Notes under the pieces: generated by a model
The model's input: only the letters and a program-made list of their open reading frames with translations
What the model was told of the DNA's origin: nothing
Databases searched by the model: none
Translations under genes and position numbers: made by a program
Source of the DNA: Brachycybe producta
Lineage: Eukaryota > Arthropoda > Diplopoda > Playtdesmida > Andrognathidae
Direction of reading: 5' to 3'
DNA: 64,000 bases
Assembly (NCBI GenBank): GCA_036925085.1
Contig: JAUPFP010000042.1
Location: 1,602,045 to 1,666,044 of the forward strand
Shown here: piece by piece, positions 27,649-37,280 of the stretch
How positions within the stretch are numbered: position 1 is the stretch's first letter
Layout of the letters: every line of letters starts with the position of its first letter

Positions 27649-28325
27649 TGTGACGCAGCTGGCCCTCTAGCACCGCCCGTTTGGGGTAGTGCGGGCTGCA
27701 GACCAGCCGCCGATTTTACCGCTCGCGACATTTCTGTGGATACAGTCCTTCCGAGATCAGTTCAACCGCTCATAAAGCCCACAAAAAGACTTTCTTTTAG
27801 GGGGGATTTCATACAGGGCGTGACGACTGTGATGGCGCTGGTTCTGTCCTGATGAGTTGTCTGGAGGCTCCAATCCGAGAGACTCAGATAGGGTCCGAGC
27901 ACCTCTGTTGGAAGTTCTGCTTTTCCTTTTGTTGGGAACTCAACACGATACACAACACTTACACACAATTTGAGGTAGATAGAACTCTTTACTGGTTATC
28001 TTTTACATAGTTGTGTATACTTCATTTTACATTATCAAATTTCTTACTTAGTCAGAACTGTTCCGAACTGAACTCTTTAAAATCCTTTAACTAACTGTCC
28101 TCACACATAAGTCGCACGGCACTTTCGTCCTGTCTCTTGGGAGGGGCGACTGTCACCTCAGGGTTCATTGATTGACCAACTGGGCCAATTATTGCCCCAG
28201 GCTGAGACTATTACCTTATAAGGAAAGGTATTTTGTGGACTCTTCCTAATTTCTCACGATTCTACTTGGTTCCTGGAATTCATTAGAATTCGGGCCAACA
28301 AAGTCTGAACATCTGTACACCAAGG
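27649..28325 (-). mobile_element. Older solo LTR on the minus strand, larger part
   Basis: This is the minus-strand 3' portion of an LTR of the same family as the element inserted into it. Its missing 5' piece continues at 34931-34998 beyond the younger insertion. The outer flanks are AATC at 27645-27648 and AATC at 34999-35002, a perfect 4-bp target duplication. It is diverged by substitutions and indels from the young LTR, so it is older. Confidence 0.85.
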
Positions 28326-29210
28326 TGTGACACCCTGTAGAAACAGAAGGTGAAACACTTAAGTCAAAAATTCAGTTTTGACAGTAAGGCACCCCTTGGT
28401 GCACAGATGTTCGGACATGGGTGGCCCGAATTCTAGAGAATTCGTGGAACCAAGTCCGACCGTGAGAAAATTGGAAATAAGTTCCCAGAATATTTCTGAT
28501 TATGATTTAATATCCCCGGCCCAGGGCAATGATTGGCCCAGTTGGTCAATCATTACGCCCTGAGGTGACAGTTGCCCCTCCCAGGAGACCGGACAAGTGA
28601 GCCTGAGACTTGGGTGTGAGGACAGTCAGAGTTTAGACACCAAACTAGAGAGTTGGTCTTGAGAATTCAAGAAGTACCCTGAACCAGAGCCTAGAGTTCA
28701 GAGAGTAAAGATCTGACTTAGAGAATATTATTATGTAAAAGCAATAATAATTATGTAATCAAGAGCAAGTAAAGAGTTTTGTCCAGAATACATCAACCAG
28801 TGTCATATTGTGTATTTTGGACTGTGTTGAGTTTCTGTACTCCTAAAATAGAGGAGTATCCAGCAGAAGGTACTCAGACACAGCCTGAGTCCCTCTGCCT
28901 GGAGCCTCCAGCAACTCAACGGAAAAAGGACTAGAGTTTCTTCGGCATCGTCACGCCTATACCAAAGATCCCTAGGAAAGACGGTCTTTTTGTGGGCCGT
29001 GCCAGGCAAGGCATAGTAAATGTCGCGCCCGGTGAACCCAACCCCCAGAGGTTCAACAGTAATAGAGGCTGGTCCGCAGCAGTCGACAACAGAGTCGACC
29101 CCGGCACCACCGACTCAGCAGAGGGAACAACGTCGTCAACGAGGACGAAGTTCCTCACGCATCGTCGGCACTGGAGCCAAAGGTACGAGAGGTGGGCCAG
29201 TCGTGTCACA
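28326..29210 (+). repeat. 5' LTR of the young element (885 bp)
   Basis: A direct repeat of 34042-34926, offset 5716 bp, with inverted termini TGTGACA/TGTCACA. It contains the gag start codon at LTR position 695. Confidence 0.92.
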
Positions 29211-30123
29211 AAATGGTGGAGGTGTTGCGGGGTATAGTGCCAATAACGACACCGAAGACGAAGATGAAGCTACTGGAGGAGCTTCAGCCACACCGAGATC
29301 TGCAAAGAGGACGCCAAGAGTAACGTCCGAAGAGGTCCTGAAGTTAACTGCCCAGATGAAGAAGCAAGTCGCCACAGAGTACCTGGCCAGTCTACGGACC
29401 AAGAAGCAGAAGGAGTCCATGCTCAACGTGTTTGGATTCACCAGTAAAGCGGACACAACCCAAATGAGTGAGTTTGCATCCGTTTATGATATTCAAAGCG
29501 AATTTCAAGAGGCGCGCCCAAGAGCAAGGGACACGCCGAACCCAGAGTCAAGCATGAACATTCAAGCCATCACGTTAGATGACAACGCTGACGCGCCATC
29601 ATGCCAAGAGCTAGTGAAAAGATACCATGGTCGCCATCCGCTCGAAACGCTTCAACGTTTCGATGGCATCATGTCAGTGCACGAGTTTCTGCAGCGTTTC
29701 GAGGACATTGCAGATATACAAGAGTGGAACGACGTACATAGACTGTACTTCGCCAAGACCGCGTTCATAGGCTACGCCCAGGAGTGGTTAGCTGGTTTCT
29801 CGAGAGAGCACAAGAAACCAACGTGGACAGAGCTGCGCCGAGCGTTAGTAGACGCGTTCGGAAAAGCAGATGACGCAGTTCGAATTCAAGGAGAATTCGA
29901 AAGGATGAGACAACGAAAGGGTGAGAATTCAGCAGTTTATATGCGAAATTATTTGCGCATGTCATACCTGTTATGCCCTAACATCCCAGAGCCAGTTAGA
30001 GTGTCGAATTTGCGCAACATTGCACCCAATTATTCGACAGCACACCAAGACGTGTCCAATCGCGGACACAAAAGAGTTCGTCCAATTTATAAATCGAGTC
30101 GAATCAATTTTAATTATGGATGA
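29020..30123 (+). CDS. gag: Gag-like protein, N-terminal and capsid part
   Basis: The frame has 367 codons. The start lies in the LTR (U5 side), and the frame passes through the LTR end and the putative primer binding site. The first 110 residues are Pro/Gln/Arg/Thr-rich and low-complexity. Residues of about 200-330 resemble the Retrotrans_gag capsid fold (motifs WLAGF, WTELRRALVDAF, FERMRQRKGE, YMRNYLRM). Near the end, the meaningful reading moves to the +1 frame (start of the overlapping 29921-30601 frame), and this frame closes at a TGA at 30121. Either a one-base lesion or a programmed shift could explain the break. It would form the structural shell of the particle. Confidence 0.85.
   Translation: MSRPVNPTPRGSTVIEAGPQQSTTESTPAPPTQQREQRRQRGRSSSRIVGTGAKGTRGGPVVSQNGGGVAGYSANNDTEDEDEATGGASATPRSAKRTPRVTSEEVLKLTAQMKKQVATEYLASLRTKKQKESMLNVFGFTSKADTTQMSEFASVYDIQSEFQEARPRARDTPNPESSMNIQAITLDDNADAPSCQELVKRYHGRHPLETLQRFDGIMSVHEFLQRFEDIADIQEWNDVHRLYFAKTAFIGYAQEWLAGFSREHKKPTWTELRRALVDAFGKADDAVRIQGEFERMRQRKGENSAVYMRNYLRMSYLLCPNIPEPVRVSNLRNIAPNYSTAHQDVSNRGHKRVRPIYKSSRINFNYG
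29211..29231 (+). promoter_or_regulatory. Putative tRNA primer binding site
   Basis: TGGTGGAGGTGTTGCGGGG starts at 29214, just after the LTR, and begins with the TGG that pairs with a tRNA CCA end. The priming tRNA was not identified. The site is read through as Gag coding sequence. Confidence 0.5.
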
Positions 30124-30601
30124 AGAGTGGGAGATCGTGGAGCAGAGCGCGCTTCAACCCTTCCAACCCCAAAAGCAGTCTGGTCAGCAGAACCAGAGTA
30201 ACAAGAGTAGAAAGAACCAAGCGAAAGGAGCTTACGACGACAGAGTATACGCCGTCGTTGCGCAGAGCAATGCTCCGAATTCTGGCCAACAGCAGCAATC
30301 TCAGCAGAAGAGGCAACAGGGCCAGAGATCTCAGAGAAATAGACAGAGATCACCGAGAAATAGAGGGCAGAAGCCTAAAGTGCCTCTAGAGGAGGTCATT
30401 TGCTACAACTGCCGCCAAAAAGGTCATTTTGGCAGAAATTGCCCACAGCCCGATAAACGACAGACATCTACAGTCGGCAATATAACGAGTCAAGAGTCAG
30501 CTGTTTCCACAGGGCCTGATGGAAAACAGTACATAGCCGTGTTAGTCAACGGACAGACGACCTATTTCCCCGTCGAAGCCCAACAACAACATTTAAACTA
30601 A
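29921..30601 (+). CDS. gag: Gag-like protein, C-terminal part with CCHC zinc knuckle
   Basis: This frame overlaps the preceding gag frame by about 200 nt and is +1 relative to it. From about 30040 onward it carries the expected C-terminal Gag content. That content is the end of the capsid region, a long Gln/Asn/Arg-rich basic linker and a zinc knuckle CYNCRQKGHFGRNC (C-x2-C-x4-H-x4-C), the nucleic-acid-binding module of nucleocapsid. A linker of about 45 residues follows. The stop TAA overlaps the next start codon (TAATG at 30599-30603). No aspartic protease DTG/DSG motif follows the knuckle. Confidence 0.85.
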   Translation: MRIQQFICEIICACHTCYALTSQSQLECRICATLHPIIRQHTKTCPIADTKEFVQFINRVESILIMDEEWEIVEQSALQPFQPQKQSGQQNQSNKSRKNQAKGAYDDRVYAVVAQSNAPNSGQQQQSQQKRQQGQRSQRNRQRSPRNRGQKPKVPLEEVICYNCRQKGHFGRNCPQPDKRQTSTVGNITSQESAVSTGPDGKQYIAVLVNGQTTYFPVEAQQQHLN

Positions 30602-32991
30602 TGAGGGCGGCGGTGAAAAGGGGCCCACCGCCCTTCACGAAGAGAATACCTTCGAAGAAGAGTAAGGTCGATTCCCCGGTCGAAGAAGATGCTCAGAAGA
30701 CAGCATCTAAGAGTAACGAAGAGGATGCTCAGAAGACAGCATCTAAGAGTAACGAAGAAGATGCTCAGAAGACAGCATCTAAGAGTAACGAAAAAGATGC
30801 TCAGAAGACAGCATCTAAGAGCAACAAGAGCGATGTTCAGAAGTCAGCATCGAAGAGCTACAGCGGAGATGTCCAGAAAGAGACATCCACCCAAATCAAG
30901 CGAGATGTTCAGCAAGCAGCATCCATAAGTAACAAGAGGGATGTCCATCACGAAGTATCCACAAGCGTGAAGAAGAAACCGAAGACATCCAAGAGGGTTA
31001 GCGAGTATCACAAATACTTACCTGAACTTTCAACAGTTGAAGACGATGATGACATCATAGGCTACATAAGTGAACGAGAGATAGATGAAGTTTTAGAGGG
31101 TGTAGACGACGCCATAGAGAAGCCTATCAAACCAACTTATGAGCAAAATTCTAACATGAGTCATCGAGGTATCAATTCACAAAGAAAACACAAATGCAGA
31201 ATTGAAACAAGAGAAATGTTTTTATTAAACAAGAGGTTTACAAAGCCCACCCACAAGGCAATAAAAACAACAATGTATACAGAAGTTATACACGACGAGG
31301 CCAGAGGTCAAGCCGACTCTGATTCCCGAGAAAGAGTAGCCGTCACCACTTGTAGCAAAGGCAGACGAAAGCCCCAAGAAGGGACGGGCAGAAGAATCAG
31401 ACGTCAATTGACACCTTCTGACAATAGGAACCAAGATTTAGGACGAAGTTCCATTAGACAGGTCGGAGTTCAGATGACTGCCACCTTAGTAAAGATGGAG
31501 GAGAAACGATCCTTCGTCTCTGTAAAAGTAAATAAACAGAAAAATGGAAACAGGACCCCCGAAAATGGTCATCTGACCACAACAGGGCGGGAGACACATT
31601 TTCCCAATGAGAAGGGAAATTCAATAAATATCGTCACCTTGGTTCTCATTCTTTTAATCGTACTCACCATTATCGGAGTGAAAGTCTTGAAAGAATTAGG
31701 TCGAATTGTCAAGATCGGTTTAAGCAGCCTCGCGAAGAACATAACCGAGAAGAGTGGTAGCCTATCCGTCCATAGGCTACCACCAGAAGAGCAAGCGATG
31801 GAACGAAGGGCCGCTCCATCCCAGAAAGAGCCTTCTTGTCCACCAGGAACTAGAGAAAGGGGACAAGAAGAGGAAGAGGAGGAAGGAGGACAAAGAACGA
31901 TGCTGGTGTCCTCGGCCAAGGAGCAGCAACCACAAGAGGGGGGTAGACACCATCCAAGTGACCCCGAATCCTGGCCGCTACCTCCTCAGTCCCGAACGAG
32001 CCGCCCCGAACAACCGCCAGTCCCGGCCGACCGGAGCAGGACATCGGAGAGGGCTACCATCATCGTCCCCAACATTCGGAGGGACGACAGAGGGCAAAGA
32101 GAGCCGGGAGCCTCCCGAGATCAAGAGAAAGACATAGAGGCATCCAGCCAGCGGCGGGTGAGATTTAACCCAGTGGTGCAAGAAAGCGGATCTCCACCCC
32201 CGCTACCGGAGACTCTTCGGGCGGAAGCTGGAGCTCGACCAAAAAGTAGGGACGAAAGGGGTAACCCACAGAAGGTGTGTGCCACCAGTGCCACACAGCG
32301 GGGAGCGGAGGAGGCCGTGGCCACTAGCAGCAGCCACGAAGAGATCGGCAGACAGCTGGATCGAGTGATCGCCCGTCCGATACTTCCTCCGAAGCCAATA
32401 GTAGGCCCCGCATCCCCAGTTCGACCGCAAGAGGAAGCACCAAAAAGAGACATAGACCGCGAAATCAAAATGGGGCCCATTCTGTTGAACAACCTAATTG
32501 TGCGTTGGTACAGACACCAGGCACCTAGGTCGGTGCAATACCTAGGTTGTTTTAACCCCCATAAGCGGATATCGCGGGTAGCCATGTCGAAAACGTGTCG
32601 CGAGTACCTGCTCACGTTAAGGGCCAAAGGAGACGTCGCCATCGTTCGGATATGCCGGACGACGCTACAGTGCACCGTCTACTATTTCCCGGAGGGTTGG
32701 GACGTGTCAAAAGAGATAGAAAACGTGCAGCTGTTCCTCGGCGATCTGTTGCAGCCGGGACCAACGCACGAAGTGGCCATAGAGTACATGGATCTGAGGT
32801 TTACAGGAGGAGGTATCGCCGGCCGCATCATACTTCTGTACGATGCCGTAACCCACGCAATTATGGGGGATATGCCCCTGAGAGAAATCATCGGGAGAGA
32901 CTGTCTAATCTCGACGACACTCCGAATGATCATGAGGGCAGCAGAGGCGCCCCACCGTGGATGGGCTGATGTGCGCGATCCCTACCCATAG
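30601..32991 (+). CDS. 796-residue ORF of unknown function in the pol position of the LTR element
   Basis: I do not recognise this protein. Residues 28-123 are eight 12-residue repeats (consensus EEDAQKTASKSN, decaying towards the C-terminal side). A charged linker follows, then one hydrophobic helix at about 343-361 (IVTLVLILLIVLTIIGVKVL), then a long acidic, proline- and arginine-rich disordered segment (about 390-620). A compact-looking domain of about 175 residues ends the protein (about 620-796). The single membrane helix recalls envelope-like ORFs of some LTR elements, but no signal peptide, cysteine framework or furin-like cleavage context is evident. There is no RT (YxDD), protease or integrase (HHCC, DDE) motif. 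The frame is intact while gag is split, which suggests selection or a very recent insertion. Confidence 0.75.
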   Translation: MRAAVKRGPPPFTKRIPSKKSKVDSPVEEDAQKTASKSNEEDAQKTASKSNEEDAQKTASKSNEKDAQKTASKSNKSDVQKSASKSYSGDVQKETSTQIKRDVQQAASISNKRDVHHEVSTSVKKKPKTSKRVSEYHKYLPELSTVEDDDDIIGYISEREIDEVLEGVDDAIEKPIKPTYEQNSNMSHRGINSQRKHKCRIETREMFLLNKRFTKPTHKAIKTTMYTEVIHDEARGQADSDSRERVAVTTCSKGRRKPQEGTGRRIRRQLTPSDNRNQDLGRSSIRQVGVQMTATLVKMEEKRSFVSVKVNKQKNGNRTPENGHLTTTGRETHFPNEKGNSINIVTLVLILLIVLTIIGVKVLKELGRIVKIGLSSLAKNITEKSGSLSVHRLPPEEQAMERRAAPSQKEPSCPPGTRERGQEEEEEEGGQRTMLVSSAKEQQPQEGGRHHPSDPESWPLPPQSRTSRPEQPPVPADRSRTSERATIIVPNIRRDDRGQREPGASRDQEKDIEASSQRRVRFNPVVQESGSPPPLPETLRAEAGARPKSRDERGNPQKVCATSATQRGAEEAVATSSSHEEIGRQLDRVIARPILPPKPIVGPASPVRPQEEAPKRDIDREIKMGPILLNNLIVRWYRHQAPRSVQYLGCFNPHKRISRVAMSKTCREYLLTLRAKGDVAIVRICRTTLQCTVYYFPEGWDVSKEIENVQLFLGDLLQPGPTHEVAIEYMDLRFTGGGIAGRIILLYDAVTHAIMGDMPLREIIGRDCLISTTLRMIMRAAEAPHRGWADVRDPYP
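30682..30969 (+). repeat. 36-bp coding minisatellite (8 units)
   Basis: Tandem 36-nt units encode 12-residue repeats. The first four units are nearly identical, and the last four are increasingly diverged. Confidence 0.9.
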
Positions 32992-34030
32992 TCAAAAATA
33001 GTGTTTCAAGAGTTTTAACGGGTTTACATCGCGTCTACCCGTAATAGAGAAAAGAGGAAAAAGAGCGAAGGGCACTAGACCAGCCAACTTGGCACGTCTA
33101 GTCCCGAAGTGCCAGAGTGTGTGAAGTGTTTTTCGCGTTCAGAAGCCCCTTCGGAACTACTTCGCGTTTTTCCGAAGGTGAGACTCTTCTTTAATGGATT
33201 GTGAGATACACCGATCGCCAGCGAGCATCAGTGAGTTAAAAGAGAACATTCTCATCGAGAGAACATTTTAATTTTAAGTTCTTCTTAATTTTAAGTTCCT
33301 TTTAGAGCATGCGTAATCAAAGAGAATCCTTTCATGGATCCGCATGAAAAGAGGTAGAGTTCGTTACCTCTTAAGAGATCTTAAAGAAATTAAAAATTTA
33401 GTATTTTTATCAAGTGCCAAAAATTTTATGTAGAATCGAAATTTTTGTTAGAGTGTTTTAATATTTTAGTAATATTTTTTTTAAGAGTTTTCAGAGATAG
33501 AGTTCTTCTTTCGAGAAGTTTAGTTTTGTATTTTTATACATATAATATTTGTGTAATATTTTTATAAGTTGATATTTTAATAATACTCACGAAGAGTTTT
33601 CGTATTATTTTTATATTTTAATTTACAGCTTAAGCCAAAGAGGTGGCATAGTTCAAGCTTGTCATAGCTTTCGCCACATAATAGGGACCAGTAGAGTCCA
33701 TAGAAGCATGCAAAATTGAGTATTTTGTTTTTTATTTTATTTCTTTTATATAAAGATTTCGTTTAAGGCTTAATCCAAAGAAGCGGTGTTCAGTGAGCTC
33801 TGCGTAGCTCCGCCGCATAGTCAGAATCAGTCGTATTCTAGTTAACGATCAAAATTAAGTATTTTGTTTTAATTTCGTTTAAGAGTTTTGTTTCTATCAT
33901 TTTTGTAATGATTGGAAACACACACAAGTCTCACGTGTACGTTCCGAGGTCCCATAAGCAGAGGAAGGCTAAGGGAAAGGGGGTTTAAAAGAGTCAAAAT
34001 TTAGAGGCCCAGGGACGTGCCTCCTTCAAA
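32992..34030 (+). other. 3' untranslated region of the LTR element
   Basis: About 1 kb of non-coding DNA, AT-rich in the middle. It includes two imperfect tandem units of about 140 bp (33629-33768 and 33769 to about 33890) sharing CTTAAnCCAAAGA and AAAATTnAGTATTTTGTTTT. The repeats may serve packaging or RNA export; that is inference. Confidence 0.6.
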
Positions 34031-34041
34031 GAAGGGGGGTG
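34031..34041 (+). promoter_or_regulatory. Polypurine tract
   Basis: GAAGGGGGG lies directly upstream of the 3' LTR, the usual plus-strand primer of LTR elements. Confidence 0.75.
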
Positions 34042-34926
34042 TGTGACACCCTGTAGAAACAGAAGGTGAAACACTTAAGTCAAAAATTCAGTTTTGACAG
34101 TAAGGCACCCCTTGGTGCACAGATGTTCGGACATGGGTGGCCCGAATTCTAGAGAATTCGTGGAACCAAGTCCGACCGTGAGAAAATTGGAAATAAGTTC
34201 CCAGAATATTTCTGATTATGATTTAATATCCCCGGCCCAGGGCAATGATTGGCCCAGTTGGTCAATCATTACGCCCTGAGGTGACAGTTGCCCCTCCCAG
34301 GAGACCGGACAAGTGAGCCTGAGACTTGGGTGTGAGGACAGTCAGAGTTTAGACACCAAACTAGAGAGTTGGTCTTGAGAATTCAAGAAGTACCCTGAAC
34401 CAGAGCCTAGAGTTCAGAGAGTAAAGATCTGACTTAGAGAATATTATTATGTAAAAGCAATAATAATTATGTAATCAAGAGCAAGTAAAGAGTTTTGTCC
34501 AGAATACATCAACCAGTGTCATATTGTGTATTTTGGACTGTGTTGAGTTTCTGTACTCCTAAAATAGAGGAGTATCCAGCAGAAGGTACTCAGACACAGC
34601 CTGAGTCCCTCTGCCTGGAGCCTCCAGCAACTCAACGGAAAAAGGACTAGAGTTTCTTCGGCATCGTCACGCCTATACCAAAGATCCCTAGGAAAGACGG
34701 TCTTTTTGTGGGCCGTGCCAGGCAAGGCATAGTAAATGTCGCGCCCGGTGAACCCAACCCCCAGAGGTTCAACAGTAATAGAGGCTGGTCCGCAGCAGTC
34801 GACAACAGAGTCGACCCCGGCACCACCGACTCAGCAGAGGGAACAACGTCGTCAACGAGGACGAAGTTCCTCACGCATCGTCGGCACTGGAGCCAAAGGT
34901 ACGAGAGGTGGGCCAGTCGTGTCACA
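34042..34926 (+). repeat. 3' LTR of the young element (885 bp)
   Basis: Matches 28326-29210 without visible difference, including the first 64 codons of Gag. Reading on into flanking DNA gives a meaningless 117-codon frame (34736-35089). Confidence 0.92.
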
Positions 34927-34930
34927 AAGG

Positions 34931-34998
34931 GGTGCCATGCTGACAGAAAAGGAATTTCTATGGGGTGTTCTACCATTCTGCAAATACAGGGTGTCACA
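34931..34998 (-). mobile_element. Older solo LTR, displaced 5' end
   Basis: On the minus strand this begins TGTGACACCCTG. It continues the older LTR interrupted by the young element at AAGG, and AATC follows at 34999-35002. Confidence 0.85.
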
Positions 34999-35002
34999 AA
35001 TC

Positions 35003-37280
35003 TCAAAAACAAAAACAAGTCTTAGTAGAAATAAAGCCTTATACCGAAATCGTAGTTTTTTTATTATTTACTTGTTAAAACACATTTAGTTAAATAATTT
35101 TGTCACTTCCTGTTTGGCGACGCTACAACCTGATGTTTTCACTTTTTTCAGTAAAAAAATGGAGTACTCTAACCAACACAGGCATGTTGTTCGTAGTTTG
35201 TATTTAACATAGGAAGTGTCGTTTTAACCATTCATTAACGTGGTTAACCGTGTCGTAGAACTTCATTTATAAATTTAATTGTATTTAATTTAACTACATT
35301 TATTTCCACTCAGATATTAACTGTAGTTAACATCTTAACTGCAGTTAACTATTATAATGGAAACAAGGTACGTACTATATCGCATGCCTTTTACTTTATT
35401 ATTTCTAGTAGAGAACATCATTCTTACTGCAGTAAGGGATCTCGAAAATTGTACTTGTAAAACTGCTTGCTCAAGTTTCCTTTATTTGCAATTTCCAGAT
35501 ATATAAATGTGTGCCCGACATTACAAAAAGATTTCCGCATGTTTCCCATTATGAACAAGTGTTGCAAGACTCACATTTTCACAAGAAACCTCAAGTAAAA
35601 TATGTAAATGTGTTTTTTATGCTGTATTGGAGAAAAAAATAGATCCCTTAAATACCTTAAGGGTATGTGCGCGTGTATGTATGTGTGTGTGTTTGCGCGC
35701 ACTTAGTGGGGAAGGGTTTGAAACCATTATTGATCCTGAATCAAACTTCGTTTTTTTTTTGTTTCATTTTTATGAGATTTTTTCTTCCACCAATAGAAAC
35801 ACACATTGTACATTTTATTTACCTGAAAAGAAAATGAAAAGAGAAAAAAAAATGTTCCTGTTTCTGTGGAAACAAGACTACAAATTGGTCTCTGAAATGA
35901 CACGCTTTTTCTACATAATTTACAGTCGTATATTTTGTATATTAGGGACATCGATGGTCGCGCATGGAATTAATTAACACATTAATTGACGTAATTAAGG
36001 CTGCATTTTCAGCTCCAAGAATATTAGAAATTGTCTTTTGGCCAAATAACAAGTAAATATTTGACTTTAGTATAACAATTGAAGTAAACTTGGCCCATAT
36101 ACCACTTTCACTTTAACTCGTATTGAACTTCCTGTGTCTTTCAGGAATCAGGCAGGGATTTTTTGTAAGGTTTGCTAGTGCATCTAGTGCATTCCTGGAT
36201 TCCAGGAACAGTGTGAAGAGAGAAGGAACTTCACCTCAATTTAAATTTTTGAATGCCACCAGTAACATCCAAAGCTCATTATATTTGATATATGAATTGA
36301 AATTTGTTTGCTTTTCATTCCGCTTATTTTATTTATTAATGCCTTTAATAATTGGCTTTATGATTTGTACAACCCCCCCCCCAACTTCCTTTTCGATTCG
36401 TAATAATTTATATAACTACTGAACGTTGATTTCATTTGTTTCAATGACATTTTTGATTGATGAATTTAATTATATTTCGACAGATTTCCTTTTTTCTTTT
36501 AATCTTTCGTAAACTTTAGTTTATTTTAGAAAAGAACAGAAAACATCATTTTCTTTTGTTTCTTACTTTTTCTTTTCTTTTTCATCTAAATTTTCTTCAA
36601 GTGATTTATTGTTCGTTTACAGAAGTTTAATTTAGAAAACAAAACAAGGTTAGTAAAGAAAATGGGAAAAAGGGAACACGGAGTAGAACCAGGGATACAA
36701 AAAAAACAAACAATGGCCTTCTTCAGGAGGGGGCTATTGAAAAAAGAAAAACCACAAACTACAACGTTACACACACCAATGAGCCGCATTAAGTGCGGAA
36801 TTTTCCATCTGATTCCAAACCCCCCCCCCCCCGGAGATCTTTGCACGATTAATTGAGGTCCCAACGACCCACTAATCTCATTTCCCCTGCCTATATTTTA
36901 ATAGAATGCATAAAAAGAAAATCAATAAAATAAGGAATTATCAATGAATCTCATAAATCTTGTTTAAAAAGCGTGCCTCTTACAATCACCAACAGGGGCT
37001 GCACCAAGTGGCATAGACCCAAAGATCCCCAATGCTAACACCAACCAAGCCATAGCCTTCTATAGATAACATAGGCTAAGAGGAACATGGTCTTTTTATT
37101 CCTTGGACCTGTGTACACCTACGAGGTGTAACCAGATCCAAATGACCACGGTCCTAAGAGTACCAATCTGCCACTTGAATATTAATTAAGAGAGGAGGGA
37201 GGAACAAGCATGAGTTGTTCCCCCCCCCCCCCAGACTATGGTTTTGGCGGGATCGCAAGTTACTGGGTGTTACAATATTC
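35003..37280. other. Gene-free stretch
   Basis: I found no supported exon. Near 36980-37272 is a remnant that shares GTGTACACCT and a GTGTTACA end with the solo LTR at 10165. Poly-C runs occur near 36371, 36820 and 37220. Confidence 0.45.

Larger units (their letters stand above)
28326..34926 (+). mobile_element. Young LTR retroelement, 6601 bp: LTR, gag, unknown ORF, LTR; no pol
   Basis: The element has 885-bp LTRs starting TGTGACA and ending TGTCACA. They look identical at every block I compared, which implies a recent insertion. Flanks are AAGG at 28322-28325 and AAGG at 34927-34930. A primer-binding-site-like TGGTGGAGG starts 3 nt after the 5' LTR, and a polypurine tract (GAAGGGGGG, 34031-34039) precedes the 3' LTR. 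The interior carries a gag-like region in two overlapping frames (29020-30601) and one long open frame (30601-32991). No protease, reverse transcriptase, RNase H or integrase motif is visible, so mobilisation in trans is inferred. The 4-bp target site and capsid style suggest Ty3/gypsy affinity, but that is inference. Confidence 0.9.

Noticed and set aside
31569-32675. Minus-strand frames of 60-184 codons
   Set aside because: Antisense shadows of the GC-richer unknown ORF of the LTR element.
28326-34926. Interpretation as a complete retrovirus-like element with envelope
   Set aside because: No RT, integrase or protease motif is present, and the single membrane helix lacks a signal peptide, cleavage site and cysteine framework.
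34736-35089. 117-codon plus-strand frame
   Set aside because: It is the Gag start copied in the 3' LTR, running into flanking DNA after the target duplication; not a gene.
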